From Haloterrigena salina JCM 13891 (GTDB taxonomy: Archaea; Halobacteriota; Halobacteria; Halobacteriales; Natrialbaceae), in assembly GCF_000337495.1 (NCBI RefSeq), contig NZ_AOIS01000067.1, positions 273,466-337,465 on the forward strand: a DNA stretch of 64,000 bases, written 5' to 3'. Of this stretch, positions 26,687-34,496 are shown piece by piece (the stretch's first letter is position 1; each line of letters begins with the position of its first letter). The notes beneath the pieces are model-generated. The model was given only the letters and a program-made list of their open reading frames with translations, did not search any database and was not told the origin of the DNA. Position numbers and translations under genes: made by a program.

Positions 26687-27694
26687 ATGACCGACGCAAC
26701 CACGCCCATCGAAGCCACGTTCGAGCTGCAGCGCCAGTCGATCAAACAGAGCCAGCAGCTGTTCGAGCAGGGGCTCGAGTTCCAGGAGAACGCGATGGAG
26801 ACGATGCTTCGCAACGGGATGGCGGCCCAGCGAAGCGCCCAGCGCCAGGGCACCGAACTCGCCCGCCGGTTCCTCGACGCCCAGCTCGAGGCCCTCGAGG
26901 ACGCCATCGACGAGGACGCCTACGACGTCCGGTCGACCGTCGACGAGGGATTCGAAGAGAGTACGGCACAGACCAAGCAGGCGTTTAACGAAGGGGTCGA
27001 GCAACACGCCGAACTGGTCCAGCGGATGCTTCACGCGCAGTTCGACGCCCTCGACTCCGTGATGAACGGCGACGAGTTCAACGTTCGCTCGGCCGTCAAC
27101 GACGGCTTCGACGAGTTCGAGCGCACCCAGGACGAGGCCTGGGAGGAGCTCGAGGACGGCTTTCTCGAGGCCGTCGACGAACTGACCGCCCAACAACAGC
27201 AGGTGCTCGCCGACTCGACGCAGTCGATGCTCGAGGCCCAACAGGAGACCGAACAGCAGACCGTCGAGGGCATCCGCCGTGCCGAGGAGGCCGCCGAAAC
27301 GGTCCAACAGCAGACCGAAGACGTCGCTGATACCGTCCAACAGTCCACCGAAGCGGTCGCACAGACGGCCCAGGAGTCGACCGAGTCGGTCGCCCGGACG
27401 AGCCAGCGCGGCGCGCAGGACCTGGTCGGCGAGGCCGCCGAAGCGACCGAGAGCACCGTCGTCGAGACCACGAACGCGATCGAAACCGCGACCGAGGAAG
27501 GAGCCGACGCGACCGAGCAGAACCTGCAGGCCCTCGAGGGCGTCGGGCAGACCTACGCCGAGCGGCTGGCAGACGCGGGCATCGAGACGATCGCCGACCT
27601 CGCGAGCACGCAGGCCCACGCCGTCGCTAGCGCCGCGGAGATCTCCGAGGACCGCGCTTCGGACTGGATTCAGGCCGCCCAATCGCAGGCGTAA
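26687..27694 (+). CDS. Coiled-coil protein with C-terminal helix-hairpin-helix domain
   Basis: A 335-residue protein. Residues 1-60 (FELQRQSIKQSQQLFEQGLEFQ) resemble phasin-type amphipathic helices, and about 60-270 is Gln/Glu/Thr-rich coiled coil with loose repeats such as VDEGFEES/VNDGFDEF and TVQQQTEDVADTVQQSTEAV. Residues 278-335 form a helix-hairpin-helix domain (LEGVGQTYAERLADAGIETIADLA) of the kind that binds DNA or proteins. No exact family is assigned. A strong dyad operator lies upstream. It could be a granule-associated or nucleoid-associated protein; both are inference. Confidence 0.8.
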   Translation: MTDATTPIEATFELQRQSIKQSQQLFEQGLEFQENAMETMLRNGMAAQRSAQRQGTELARRFLDAQLEALEDAIDEDAYDVRSTVDEGFEESTAQTKQAFNEGVEQHAELVQRMLHAQFDALDSVMNGDEFNVRSAVNDGFDEFERTQDEAWEELEDGFLEAVDELTAQQQQVLADSTQSMLEAQQETEQQTVEGIRRAEEAAETVQQQTEDVADTVQQSTEAVAQTAQESTESVARTSQRGAQDLVGEAAEATESTVVETTNAIETATEEGADATEQNLQALEGVGQTYAERLADAGIETIADLASTQAHAVASAAEISEDRASDWIQAAQSQA

Positions 27695-27863
27695 TCGGGC
27701 CGCAGCCGAACGAGCCAGGATCGCCGCCGTGACAGGGATCGTTTTTTCGTCGGTACGTTCCCAGTGACTCTCCGTCTCGAGTCGGCGGGAACCGAAGCGC
27801 GCTTCGGCGGCAGCGAGCGGCGGCAGCCGCGTCACTTTTGGGCGCCTCCCTCGAGACTCGAGT

Positions 27864-28526
27864 GTGGACGCGAATCAACAGTCTCGGGCGAACCCGTTCG
27901 GCATGGACGAGGAGTGTCGGAACTGTCCGGCGCTCTGTGAGACGCGCACGCAGGTCGTCCACGGCTACGGCGACGTCGACGCGGACTTTCTGTTCGTCGG
28001 CGAGCGACCGACCGCGAGCGCGGACGCGATCGGCGTCCCGTTCGCCGCGGAGGCGGCTGACGGGGCGGCCGCCGAGGGAACCGAGTCGGCGACGACCCTC
28101 CGGCGAATGCTCGAGCGGCTCGGGCTCTGCGATTCGACGTCACCGGCCGACGAGCCGGTCCTCGAGAACGTCTACCTGACGAACCTCACGCGCTGTCGCG
28201 ATCCCGATCGACGGCCGACGGACGAGGAAATCGGCAACTGCGATCCCTACCTCAACGCCGAGATTCGGATGATCAACCCCGAGATCCTCGTCCCCGTCGG
28301 CGAGCGACCGCTGCGGGAGCTCGGCGTGGAATACACGACGACACCGGCCGACGACCTCGCGCTGCCGGACGACCACGCCGTACGGATCCGCGGTCGCGGG
28401 TTCGAACTCGTTCCGATGGTCGATCCCCGCGAACAGTCCGACGCGCAGACGCAGGCGTGGCTCGAGGAGTTCGTCGATCTGATGGCCTCGGACTACCGCC
28501 AGACGAAGGGGCGACGCGAGCGGTAA
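27864..28526 (+). CDS. Uracil-DNA glycosylase superfamily protein, atypical
   Basis: A 220-residue protein with the fold and Fe-S cysteines of family 4/5 UDGs: two Cys near the N-terminus (EECRNCPALC) and a second pair in TRCRDPDRRPTDEEIGNC. The usual motif A (GEAPGxxEDxxGxPF) reads FVGERPTASADAIGVPF, losing the acidic catalytic position. Motif B (HPS) is replaced by MVDPREQ. Catalysis may thus be altered or lost. GTG start at 27864. It stands alone on its strand. Confidence 0.8.
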   Translation: MDANQQSRANPFGMDEECRNCPALCETRTQVVHGYGDVDADFLFVGERPTASADAIGVPFAAEAADGAAAEGTESATTLRRMLERLGLCDSTSPADEPVLENVYLTNLTRCRDPDRRPTDEEIGNCDPYLNAEIRMINPEILVPVGERPLRELGVEYTTTPADDLALPDDHAVRIRGRGFELVPMVDPREQSDAQTQAWLEEFVDLMASDYRQTKGRRER

Positions 28527-28538
28527 GCGATCGACTCA

Positions 28539-28775
28539 TCACCAGTACGGGTTGGCGAGCCACTCGCGGGATCGCGCACCGAGGGCGGCCAGCGCGCCGA
28601 CCGCGACGACGACGACCGCGAGCACGCCAAGAAGCGGCGCGAGGTAGTCGCCGGAGCCGAGCAGGGTGCTGTCGGCGAAGCTCCAGACGCCGAGCGCCGC
28701 CAGCAGGACGACCGTCAGGACGCCGAGCAGACCGACCGATCCGGGAATCGACCGCGGGAGCGTTTGCTCTTCCAT
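28539..28775 (-). CDS. Small two-helix membrane protein, unknown
   Basis: A 78-residue protein with two hydrophobic helices (about 15-33 and 45-65), a short N-terminal cytoplasmic segment MEEQTLPRSIPG and a C-terminal RSREWLANPYW. The ATG at 28775 is chosen over 28802. It converges with the UDG-like gene, 12 bp apart. The same general type is common in haloarchaea; no function is known. Confidence 0.65.
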   Translation of the reverse strand: MEEQTLPRSIPGSVGLLGVLTVVLLAALGVWSFADSTLLGSGDYLAPLLGVLAVVVVAVGALAALGARSREWLANPYW

Positions 28776-28885
28776 AGCCGAGTGCTGTCGGTCCACCACC
28801 ATAATTCGTCCGCCGGCGGCGCAAGCGGCGGGGTCGCGCTGGCGAAAGCGCCGCGTTCAAGAGTCGCGTCCGCGGAGAACCGTGT

Positions 28886-29665
28886 ATGATCGTCGTCGTT
28901 CCGGTCGATCCGCCTCGAGAGGGTCTCGTCCTGTCGTCGCTCGTCGACGAAACGCCGCTGTCGGCCGCCGACGCCGTCGCGCTCTACGAGGCCGCCGTCG
29001 CCGACGTCTGCTGGGCCGTCGCCGAGAGCGGCGGCGACCTACTGGTCAACTACCGCGACGCGGAGACGTTGCCCGACGAGTTCGCCAACGCCGACTCCGA
29101 CTCCGATCCCGAAGCCGAGGTCCGCGCGCTCGTCATCGACGCGCTCGGGGAGGACGCCATCGCCGGCGACGGCGACCGCGACGCGGGCGTCCGATTCGAA
29201 CCCCAGGTCGGCTCGAGTCGCGATGCGCGGATCGGCAACACCGTCACGCACCTTCTCGAGCGCGAGGGCGCCGACAGCGTCGGCGTCCTCGAGTCGACGG
29301 CCCCGCTGGTTCGGCGAACTGAGATCGACGGCGTGGCGATGTCTGTCCGGCGCCACGAGGTCGTCCTCGGGCCGTCCGCCGAGGGACGAACCTACCTCGC
29401 CGGCTTCCGGGAGGCGATCGACTTCGCCGACGCGTACGCGACGCCGGAGGTAACCACGCTGGCAACTCGAGCCACGGACGCGGGTTTCGGGGTCGGATTC
29501 GCCCCCATGCTCCCGACCGTCGACACGCCCGCGGGACTTCGCTCGACGCTCGCGCTGCTTGAGGCGCGACGCCTCGCGGACCAGCCAGGCAGCGAGGCGA
29601 CGGCTGCCGTCGTCGACGAACTGGGACTCGCGGTCGGGGACGACGGTTCGCTCGAGCGATCGTAA
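28886..29665 (+). CDS. DUF2064/CofC-like nucleotidyltransferase-fold protein
   Basis: A 259-residue protein beginning MIVVVPVDPPREGLVLSSL, which resembles glycosyltransferase-A-like proteins of the DUF2064/CofC type at the N-terminus. A GREGADSVGVLESTAPLVRR-type segment near residue 140 lacks the usual metal-binding Asp pair, so activity is uncertain. It precedes tRNA-Ser by 40 bp on the same strand. The assignment is tentative. Confidence 0.55.
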   Translation: MIVVVPVDPPREGLVLSSLVDETPLSAADAVALYEAAVADVCWAVAESGGDLLVNYRDAETLPDEFANADSDSDPEAEVRALVIDALGEDAIAGDGDRDAGVRFEPQVGSSRDARIGNTVTHLLEREGADSVGVLESTAPLVRRTEIDGVAMSVRRHEVVLGPSAEGRTYLAGFREAIDFADAYATPEVTTLATRATDAGFGVGFAPMLPTVDTPAGLRSTLALLEARRLADQPGSEATAAVVDELGLAVGDDGSLERS

Positions 29666-29705
29666 CCGACAGTACTTTTTGAACGTACGGAGAAGGTGAG
29701 CGTGA

Positions 29706-29789
29706 GGTGGGGTAGCGAAGCGGCCCAACGCGCCTGCCTTGAGAGCAGGTGGCTGTATAGCCTCATGGGTTCAAATCCCATCCCCACCG
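29706..29789 (+). tRNA. tRNA-Ser (anticodon UGA)
   Basis: An 84-nt type II tRNA. Acceptor strand GGTGGGG pairs fully with CCCCACC (29782-29788), with discriminator G, as expected for serine. Anticodon stem CCTGC/GCAGG encloses loop CTTGAGA, giving anticodon TGA for UCA codons. A variable arm GGCT-GTAT-AGCC and T-arm ATGGG-TTCAAAT-CCCAT are visible. No CCA is encoded and no intron is present. Its 3' 22 bases are repeated downstream at 30599-30620. Confidence 0.96.
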
Positions 29790-29941
29790 CTTCCTTGCGA
29801 TTTTGGTGATTACTTCACATATCTGGTTTTACAGCGATCATATATTTTTTATAACAGAGAACAAGTCCATGGTGATTAGTTGGTGATCGTCGTCAATGAA
29901 ATAGAAACTATCAAACAGAAGTCGAGATACATACCATCTGA

Positions 29942-30505
29942 ATGATTGAATCATTTGCTCTATCAGATTTATTAGCATCAATCCCAGTACTCACAGTCAT
30001 CCTTGTGTCATATAATATCTACAAATCACGCTTGGAAACTAAAGCAAGCGACATAGACATAGAATACGTACATCAGAGAAATAATTTTAAACATCTACAA
30101 GATGGTGGGTTAAAATATACTCTTGGTTTAATAGCTATCAATAATGGCGAACGTAATGGGATCATTGAAAGAGTATTTTTAGATGAGATTATGATTGTTA
30201 ACGATGGTTCTGTGGAAGATTATGTACCGGAGAGTGACATCGACTATTGGACAATCGAGACATCTCCCGAAGAGTATGAGGACTGGATAGATGTTCCACC
30301 TGAGGAAACCATTCGATTTGATGTAACCGCCTTTTTATCAGGAGAAGACATCAAAGAGAGATACGATCAGAATTTACTGCCTGTATTTAAGTTCGAGATC
30401 AGAGATCATAGTCAGCACTATTTGGAGGAAATCCATGGGAAGTTGGAGTGGTACGAAGACGACTATGAACCATCAGGATTAGAGTGGGTGAGTGGAGCGG
30501 AATAG
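29942..30505 (+). CDS. Island-encoded membrane-anchored protein, unknown
   Basis: A 187-residue protein, the only good ORF of the AT-rich tRNA-Ser island. An N-terminal hydrophobic helix (about 8-28, LLASIPVLTVILVSYNIY) would anchor it. The rest is soluble, acidic and beta-rich (YTLGLIAINNGERNGIIERVFLDEIMIVNDG), resembling the soluble C-terminal domains of many viral or plasmid-encoded haloarchaeal proteins of unknown role. Codon use (AAT, ATA, TTA) differs sharply from flanking genes, indicating transfer. Confidence 0.75.
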   Translation: MIESFALSDLLASIPVLTVILVSYNIYKSRLETKASDIDIEYVHQRNNFKHLQDGGLKYTLGLIAINNGERNGIIERVFLDEIMIVNDGSVEDYVPESDIDYWTIETSPEEYEDWIDVPPEETIRFDVTAFLSGEDIKERYDQNLLPVFKFEIRDHSQHYLEEIHGKLEWYEDDYEPSGLEWVSGAE

Positions 30506-30598
30506 TGACGAAATCCAACAGTGATCTAACGCAGAGGAGACCCGTGTCTTATACGAAACGTTGGGATTTGAATCAGGGAGGAGCTTCGCTCCGACCGT

Positions 30599-30620
30599 GG
30601 TTCAAATCCCATCCCCACCG
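30599..30620 (+). repeat. attR-like direct repeat of tRNA-Ser 3' end
   Basis: Exact 22-nt match to 29768-29789 in the tRNA gene, covering the T-loop, the 3' T stem, the acceptor strand and the discriminator base. It is preceded by ACGTTGGGATTTGAATCAGG and is followed by a chromosomal-type sequence. Confidence 0.8.
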
Positions 30621-30733
30621 TTTTAACAACGACGACGAGCGTAGTGAGACGTCTGTGAGCACGAAAGCGACACGTTGGGATTCGAATTAGAGAAGTCGCA
30701 GCGCCCGAACGGAGAGCGCGATCGTCTCGGCGT

Positions 30734-30754
30734 GGTTCGAATCCTATCCCACCG
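30734..30754 (+). repeat. Second, decayed att-like copy of tRNA-Ser 3' end
   Basis: GGTTCGAATCCTATCCCACC-G matches the tRNA 3' end with two substitutions and one missing C. It is preceded by ACGTTGGGATTCGAATTAG at 30672, mirroring the sequence at 30558, so the whole block of about 115-135 bp is an imperfect tandem duplication. Confidence 0.6.
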
Positions 30755-30841
30755 GATTTTGCCGCAAGTGGCGATTCCCACATCGCGAGTCACGGAGTTC
30801 GCTTGCACCGAATCAAAGACGATACCGACCGAACAACCGAT

Positions 30842-31660
30842 ATGCTCTCTGCCTCGAGCGCCGTAACCGATCCCGGTCTCGTCAACGCCCTCGCCGCGGT
30901 GTTCGCGGTCGCCCTCGCACTGGTCCACGTCTTCGCCGGCCGACTGCGTCATCTCGAGGCGATCCCGCGCAGCCGGTGGCTGTCGATAGCGGGTGGCGTC
31001 TCGGTCGCGTACGTCTTTGTTCATATCCTCCCCGACGTCGGGGCAGCCGCCGAGGCGATCGACGAGAGCAACACCGTCCTCGCCACCGTGGATCACCACG
31101 TCTATCTCGTCACGCTCGTCGGGTTCGCCGCCTTCTACGGCCTCGAGCGGTTCGCCATGGTGAGAGCCGACGCCGAGAGCGAAGGGGGAGGGAGGGGTAG
31201 CGCCGCCGTCGATGCCGACGACTCGAGGGCCGTCGCTGACGGCTCGGAACCGGAGCCCGACGGCGTCTTCTGGCTCCACGCGGGCTCGTTCGCCGCCTAC
31301 AACGCGCTCATCGGCTATCTGCTCGTCCACCGCGAGGAGCCGGGCGTCGAGAGCCTGGCGCTGTTTTTCGTCGCGATGGCGCTGCACTTCCTCGTGAACG
31401 ACTTCGGCCTCCGCGAGCACCACGGGGGAATCTACCACCGCTACGGTCGGTGGCTGCTCGCGGCGGCCGTGCTGTTCGGGCTCGCCGTCGGCTACGTAAC
31501 CCCCATCGGGGAGTTCGCCGTCGCGCTCCTGTTCGCGTTCCTCTCCGGCGGGATTATCCTCAACGTCATCAAGGAGGAACTCCCCTCGGAACGCCGGAGT
31601 CGGTTCTGGGCCTTCGCCGTCGGCGCCGCGGGTTACACCCTGCTGTTGCTCGCCGCGTAG
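30842..31660 (+). CDS. ZIP-like polytopic membrane protein
   Basis: A 272-residue protein with about eight hydrophobic helices. YVFVHILPDVG (near residue 57) and ILNVIKEELPSE (near 240) resemble the helix motifs HxLPE and EELP of ZIP metal transporters, and a charged loop (about 105-140) could be the variable cytoplasmic loop. The match is weak, and metal transport is an inference. ATG at 30842. It begins just past the att-like repeats and is the first normal-GC gene after the island. Confidence 0.6.
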   Translation: MLSASSAVTDPGLVNALAAVFAVALALVHVFAGRLRHLEAIPRSRWLSIAGGVSVAYVFVHILPDVGAAAEAIDESNTVLATVDHHVYLVTLVGFAAFYGLERFAMVRADAESEGGGRGSAAVDADDSRAVADGSEPEPDGVFWLHAGSFAAYNALIGYLLVHREEPGVESLALFFVAMALHFLVNDFGLREHHGGIYHRYGRWLLAAAVLFGLAVGYVTPIGEFAVALLFAFLSGGIILNVIKEELPSERRSRFWAFAVGAAGYTLLLLAA

Positions 31661-31762
31661 CGGTCGAACTACCGGCGAGCCCGCGGGAGCGATCGTTCGG
31701 AGACGGAACGGCGTGCAGTCGCACACCTGTCGTTTTTGCCTCGGACCGGTGAGAAACCCACT

Positions 31763-32851
31763 ATGTGCGCGTTCCGCGAGTGGGGCAGTCGTCGTGTCGT
31801 CTGGATCGGTCTCGGCCTGCTCATCGCCCTCGCGATCGCCGTCGCCCTCCGAGCCTACTTCGGGACGTTCCTCTTCGCGATCTTCCTCTACTACGCCACC
31901 CGACCGCTCTACCGACTGCTCGATCGCCGTCTCGAGCACCCGACCGCCACGGCGACGATTACGATTCTGGCCGTCGTCGTCCCCATGGTCGCCGTCGTCG
32001 GCTACGCGGGATTCGCGGCCCTGCAGGAACTCGACCGGTTCCTCGCCGCGAGCGATCTCGAGACGTATCGATCGGCTCTCGAGCCGTACCTCTCGCTGGC
32101 TCGCAAGGGGAACGTCGGACGGCTCCGGGAGATGGCCGCGTCGGACACGGGCCGGTCGATCGCCTCGGCGCTCCGGCAGGGCCTTCCGAGCGTCCTCGGT
32201 CAACTGTCCGCTGTCGCGGGCTTCGTCGTCGGGGTCCTCGTTCGGGTGTTCCTCATGCTCACGTTCCTCTTTTATCTCCTGCGGGACGACTGGAAGCTCG
32301 GCCGCTGGTTCGCGGACAGCGTCGACCACGACGATCAGGTCGTCTCGTACCTCGAGGCAGTCGACGACGACCTCGAGACGATCTTCCTCAGCAACCTCGC
32401 GGTCGTCGGGGTCGCGGGGGCCATGGCCGCCGTCACTTACCTCGTTCTGAACCTCGTCGCGTCGGGTGCCGTCGTCGGCACGCCGGTGTTGCTGGCCGTC
32501 CTGATCGGAATCGGGACGCTGATCCCCGCGGTCGGGATGAAGATCGTCTACGTGCCGTACGGCCTCTATCTGGTCGGCCTCGCGATCGCAACGTCGGTGC
32601 CGTTCTGGCAGCCGATCGCCTTCTTCGTCCTCTCGTTTACGATCGTCGACACCGTCCCGGACTTCTTCGCCCGGTCGCTGCTCTCCGCGCGCAGCGGCGT
32701 CCACATGGGGCTGGTCCTGCTGGGCTACTTCCTCGGAACGCTGGCGTTCGGCTGGTACGGGCTCTTCCTCGGCCCGATCGTCGTGGTAGCGGCGGTCCAC
32801 TTCGCCCACCGGATCTTTCCCGACCTCGCGAGCGCCGCCCTCGCCGACTGA
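31763..32851 (+). CDS. AI-2E family transporter (TqsA/YdiK/PerM type)
   Basis: A 362-residue membrane protein with the family pattern: two N-terminal helices, a long soluble region (about 85-150), then a bundle of helices including YLVLNLVASGAVVGTPVLLAVLIGIGTLIPAVG and a C-terminal VHMGLVLLGYFLGTLAFGWYGLFLGPIVV. The family exports small molecules or acts as a Na+/H+ antiporter in different species; the substrate here is unknown. ATG at 31763 is chosen for the membrane-like start. Confidence 0.88.
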   Translation: MCAFREWGSRRVVWIGLGLLIALAIAVALRAYFGTFLFAIFLYYATRPLYRLLDRRLEHPTATATITILAVVVPMVAVVGYAGFAALQELDRFLAASDLETYRSALEPYLSLARKGNVGRLREMAASDTGRSIASALRQGLPSVLGQLSAVAGFVVGVLVRVFLMLTFLFYLLRDDWKLGRWFADSVDHDDQVVSYLEAVDDDLETIFLSNLAVVGVAGAMAAVTYLVLNLVASGAVVGTPVLLAVLIGIGTLIPAVGMKIVYVPYGLYLVGLAIATSVPFWQPIAFFVLSFTIVDTVPDFFARSLLSARSGVHMGLVLLGYFLGTLAFGWYGLFLGPIVVVAAVHFAHRIFPDLASAALAD

Positions 32852-32973
32852 CGGTCGGCACCGCCGCCGAGGGGGAGTCGGTCCCGAAATCGAGCGGCCT
32901 GCCTCGAGACCGGACCGAACCGGATCGACATATCAGGCAGCCGATTTAGGAGCGTGTGAGCCGTAGGAGGCGT

Positions 32974-33600
32974 ATGACCGTGACCGTTCTCGAGACGATC
33001 GTCGAGAACGAGCGGGTCAACGCCGCGCTCGCGTGGCCGCTCGTCGGGGCGATCGCTCTCACCGCCGTCGTCACCGCTCGATCGGGCGCGTTCGTCTGGA
33101 CCGGACTCGCGACGGCGGTCGTCGCGCTCGCGCTCGTCCCGACGGTGCTCCGCTGGGACGCGCTCGTGATGCTCCCCTGGGAGTTGTTGGCCATCGCGGC
33201 CGCGCCGCTGGGACTGCGGCTGGTCGGGAGCCTGCCGATCGCGGGCTTTCTCACGGTCGCCACCATCGCGTTGCTTGTCACCGTGGAACTCGACGCGTAC
33301 ACGCCGATCGAGATGAGGGCGCGGTTCGCCGTCGTGTTCGTCGTCCTCGCGACGATGGCCGTCGCCGGCTGCTGGGTTATCCTCCAGTGGATGTCCGACG
33401 CGCTACTCGGGACGGCCCATCTCACGGAGACGACCGAGGTGATGTGGGACCTCGTCTACGCGACCGCCTTCGGCGGGCTCGCCGGCGCGGTCTTCGTGGG
33501 CTACTTCTTCCGCCACGACGCCGCGGGCGGCGTTCGACGGGGAAACGGCCGCGAGTGGGGAGACGGTCGCGACCGCGAACCCGCAGGTGATGCGTCGTGA
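32974..33600 (+). CDS. Polytopic membrane protein, unknown
   Basis: A 208-residue protein with about six helices and a hydrophilic Gly/Arg/Asp C-terminus. GGAGG three bases before the ATG at 32974 supports this start over the frame beginning at 32956. Its stop overlaps the GTG of the next gene (GTGA), so the two membrane proteins are translated together and may form a complex. No family with known activity is recognised. Confidence 0.75.
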   Translation: MTVTVLETIVENERVNAALAWPLVGAIALTAVVTARSGAFVWTGLATAVVALALVPTVLRWDALVMLPWELLAIAAAPLGLRLVGSLPIAGFLTVATIALLVTVELDAYTPIEMRARFAVVFVVLATMAVAGCWVILQWMSDALLGTAHLTETTEVMWDLVYATAFGGLAGAVFVGYFFRHDAAGGVRRGNGREWGDGRDREPAGDAS

Positions 33601-34247
33601 CGACCGACAGCGAGACCGTCCTCGGGCTCTCCGAACGTCGCTGTTGGCAGGCCGTCCGGCTGCTACAGGCCGCGCTCGTCGCGCTTTCGGGATACGCCGT
33701 CTTCACGGCGAATCCGAGCCTGTTCGCCAACAGCGGTGTTCCGCTCGCGCTCACCCTCACACCGGCGCTCGTGCGCCGCGAGTTCGACCACGAGATGGGC
33801 GGTGGCCTCGCCCTCTGGATCGCCACCGCCGCGTTCCTCCATGCCGTCGGCGCGATCGGGCTGTACACGTGGTTCGGCTGGTTCGACCAGCTCACCCACA
33901 CCGTCTCGGCGACGCTCGTCGCCGGCGTGGGGTACGCCGTCGTCGACGCGCTCGACCGCTCGGGAACCGCCGTGGAGTTCCCCGCCGAGTTCCGGTTCGT
34001 CTTTATCGCCGTCTTCGTGCTCGCGTTCGGCGTCATCTGGGAGATTCTCGAGTTCGCCACCGGCGGGCTCGCTGCCCTGATCGGCGGTGAACCGGTCCTC
34101 GCCCAGTACGGAACGACCGACATCGCGTTCGACCTCCTGTTCAACGCCGTCGGGGCCGTCCTCGTCGCCCTCTGGGGGACCGGCTACTTCGACGGTGTCG
34201 CCAGAATATTCACGGACGGGATGGACAGCACCGGCGATGCCTCCTGA
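33597..34247 (+). CDS. YjdF/DUF2238-like membrane protein
   Basis: A 216-residue protein with about six helices. WFGWFDQLTHTVSATLVAG, VIWEILEFATGGLA and DIAFDLLFNAVGAVLVALW correspond to the three conserved polar helices of DUF2238/YjdF proteins (D..H, E..E, D...N). Their activity is unknown. It starts with GTG overlapping the preceding membrane gene. The two likely work together. Confidence 0.75.
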   Translation: MTTDSETVLGLSERRCWQAVRLLQAALVALSGYAVFTANPSLFANSGVPLALTLTPALVRREFDHEMGGGLALWIATAAFLHAVGAIGLYTWFGWFDQLTHTVSATLVAGVGYAVVDALDRSGTAVEFPAEFRFVFIAVFVLAFGVIWEILEFATGGLAALIGGEPVLAQYGTTDIAFDLLFNAVGAVLVALWGTGYFDGVARIFTDGMDSTGDAS

Positions 34248-34496
34248 ACGCGGTTCCGGCCCCGCCATCGTTGCACCTGTCACCACGGCAACTATGTGTC
34301 CCGCGTCACGAGGTCTGCGTATGAACGACGCCGTCAGACGGAAGCCGGTCCTCGGCCGGTCGGTCGAACACGGGACGGCTCCGCGACCGGACCCTGCCTC
34401 GCCGTCGACGCTAGCTTCACGTATCGAGCCAGGCGACGGACGGAGTCACCGAACGGGAGCCACCGGAGCCGAGCCGCAGTCACGGAGGGAACGGCG

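Larger units (their letters stand above)
29768..30620. mobile_element. Remnant integrated element at tRNA-Ser
   Basis: An AT-rich stretch (about 29790-30530) sits between the 3' 22 bases of tRNA-Ser (29768-29789) and an identical 22-nt copy at 30599-30620, both starting GGTTCAAATCCCATCC. This is the arrangement left by tyrosine-recombinase integration into a tRNA 3' end. It carries one gene and no integrase, so it is a small passenger or decayed element. A third, altered copy follows at 30734-30754. Confidence 0.7.

Noticed and set aside
30526-30783. Minus-strand peptides with MGFEPRSE-type starts at and near tRNA-Ser
   Set aside because: These come from reading the repeated tRNA 3' ends in antisense, a common false gene in haloarchaea.
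30623-32809. A 728-codon minus-strand frame
   Set aside because: It covers the ZIP-like and AI-2E genes in antisense and has Arg/Glu-rich low-complexity content with no motifs.
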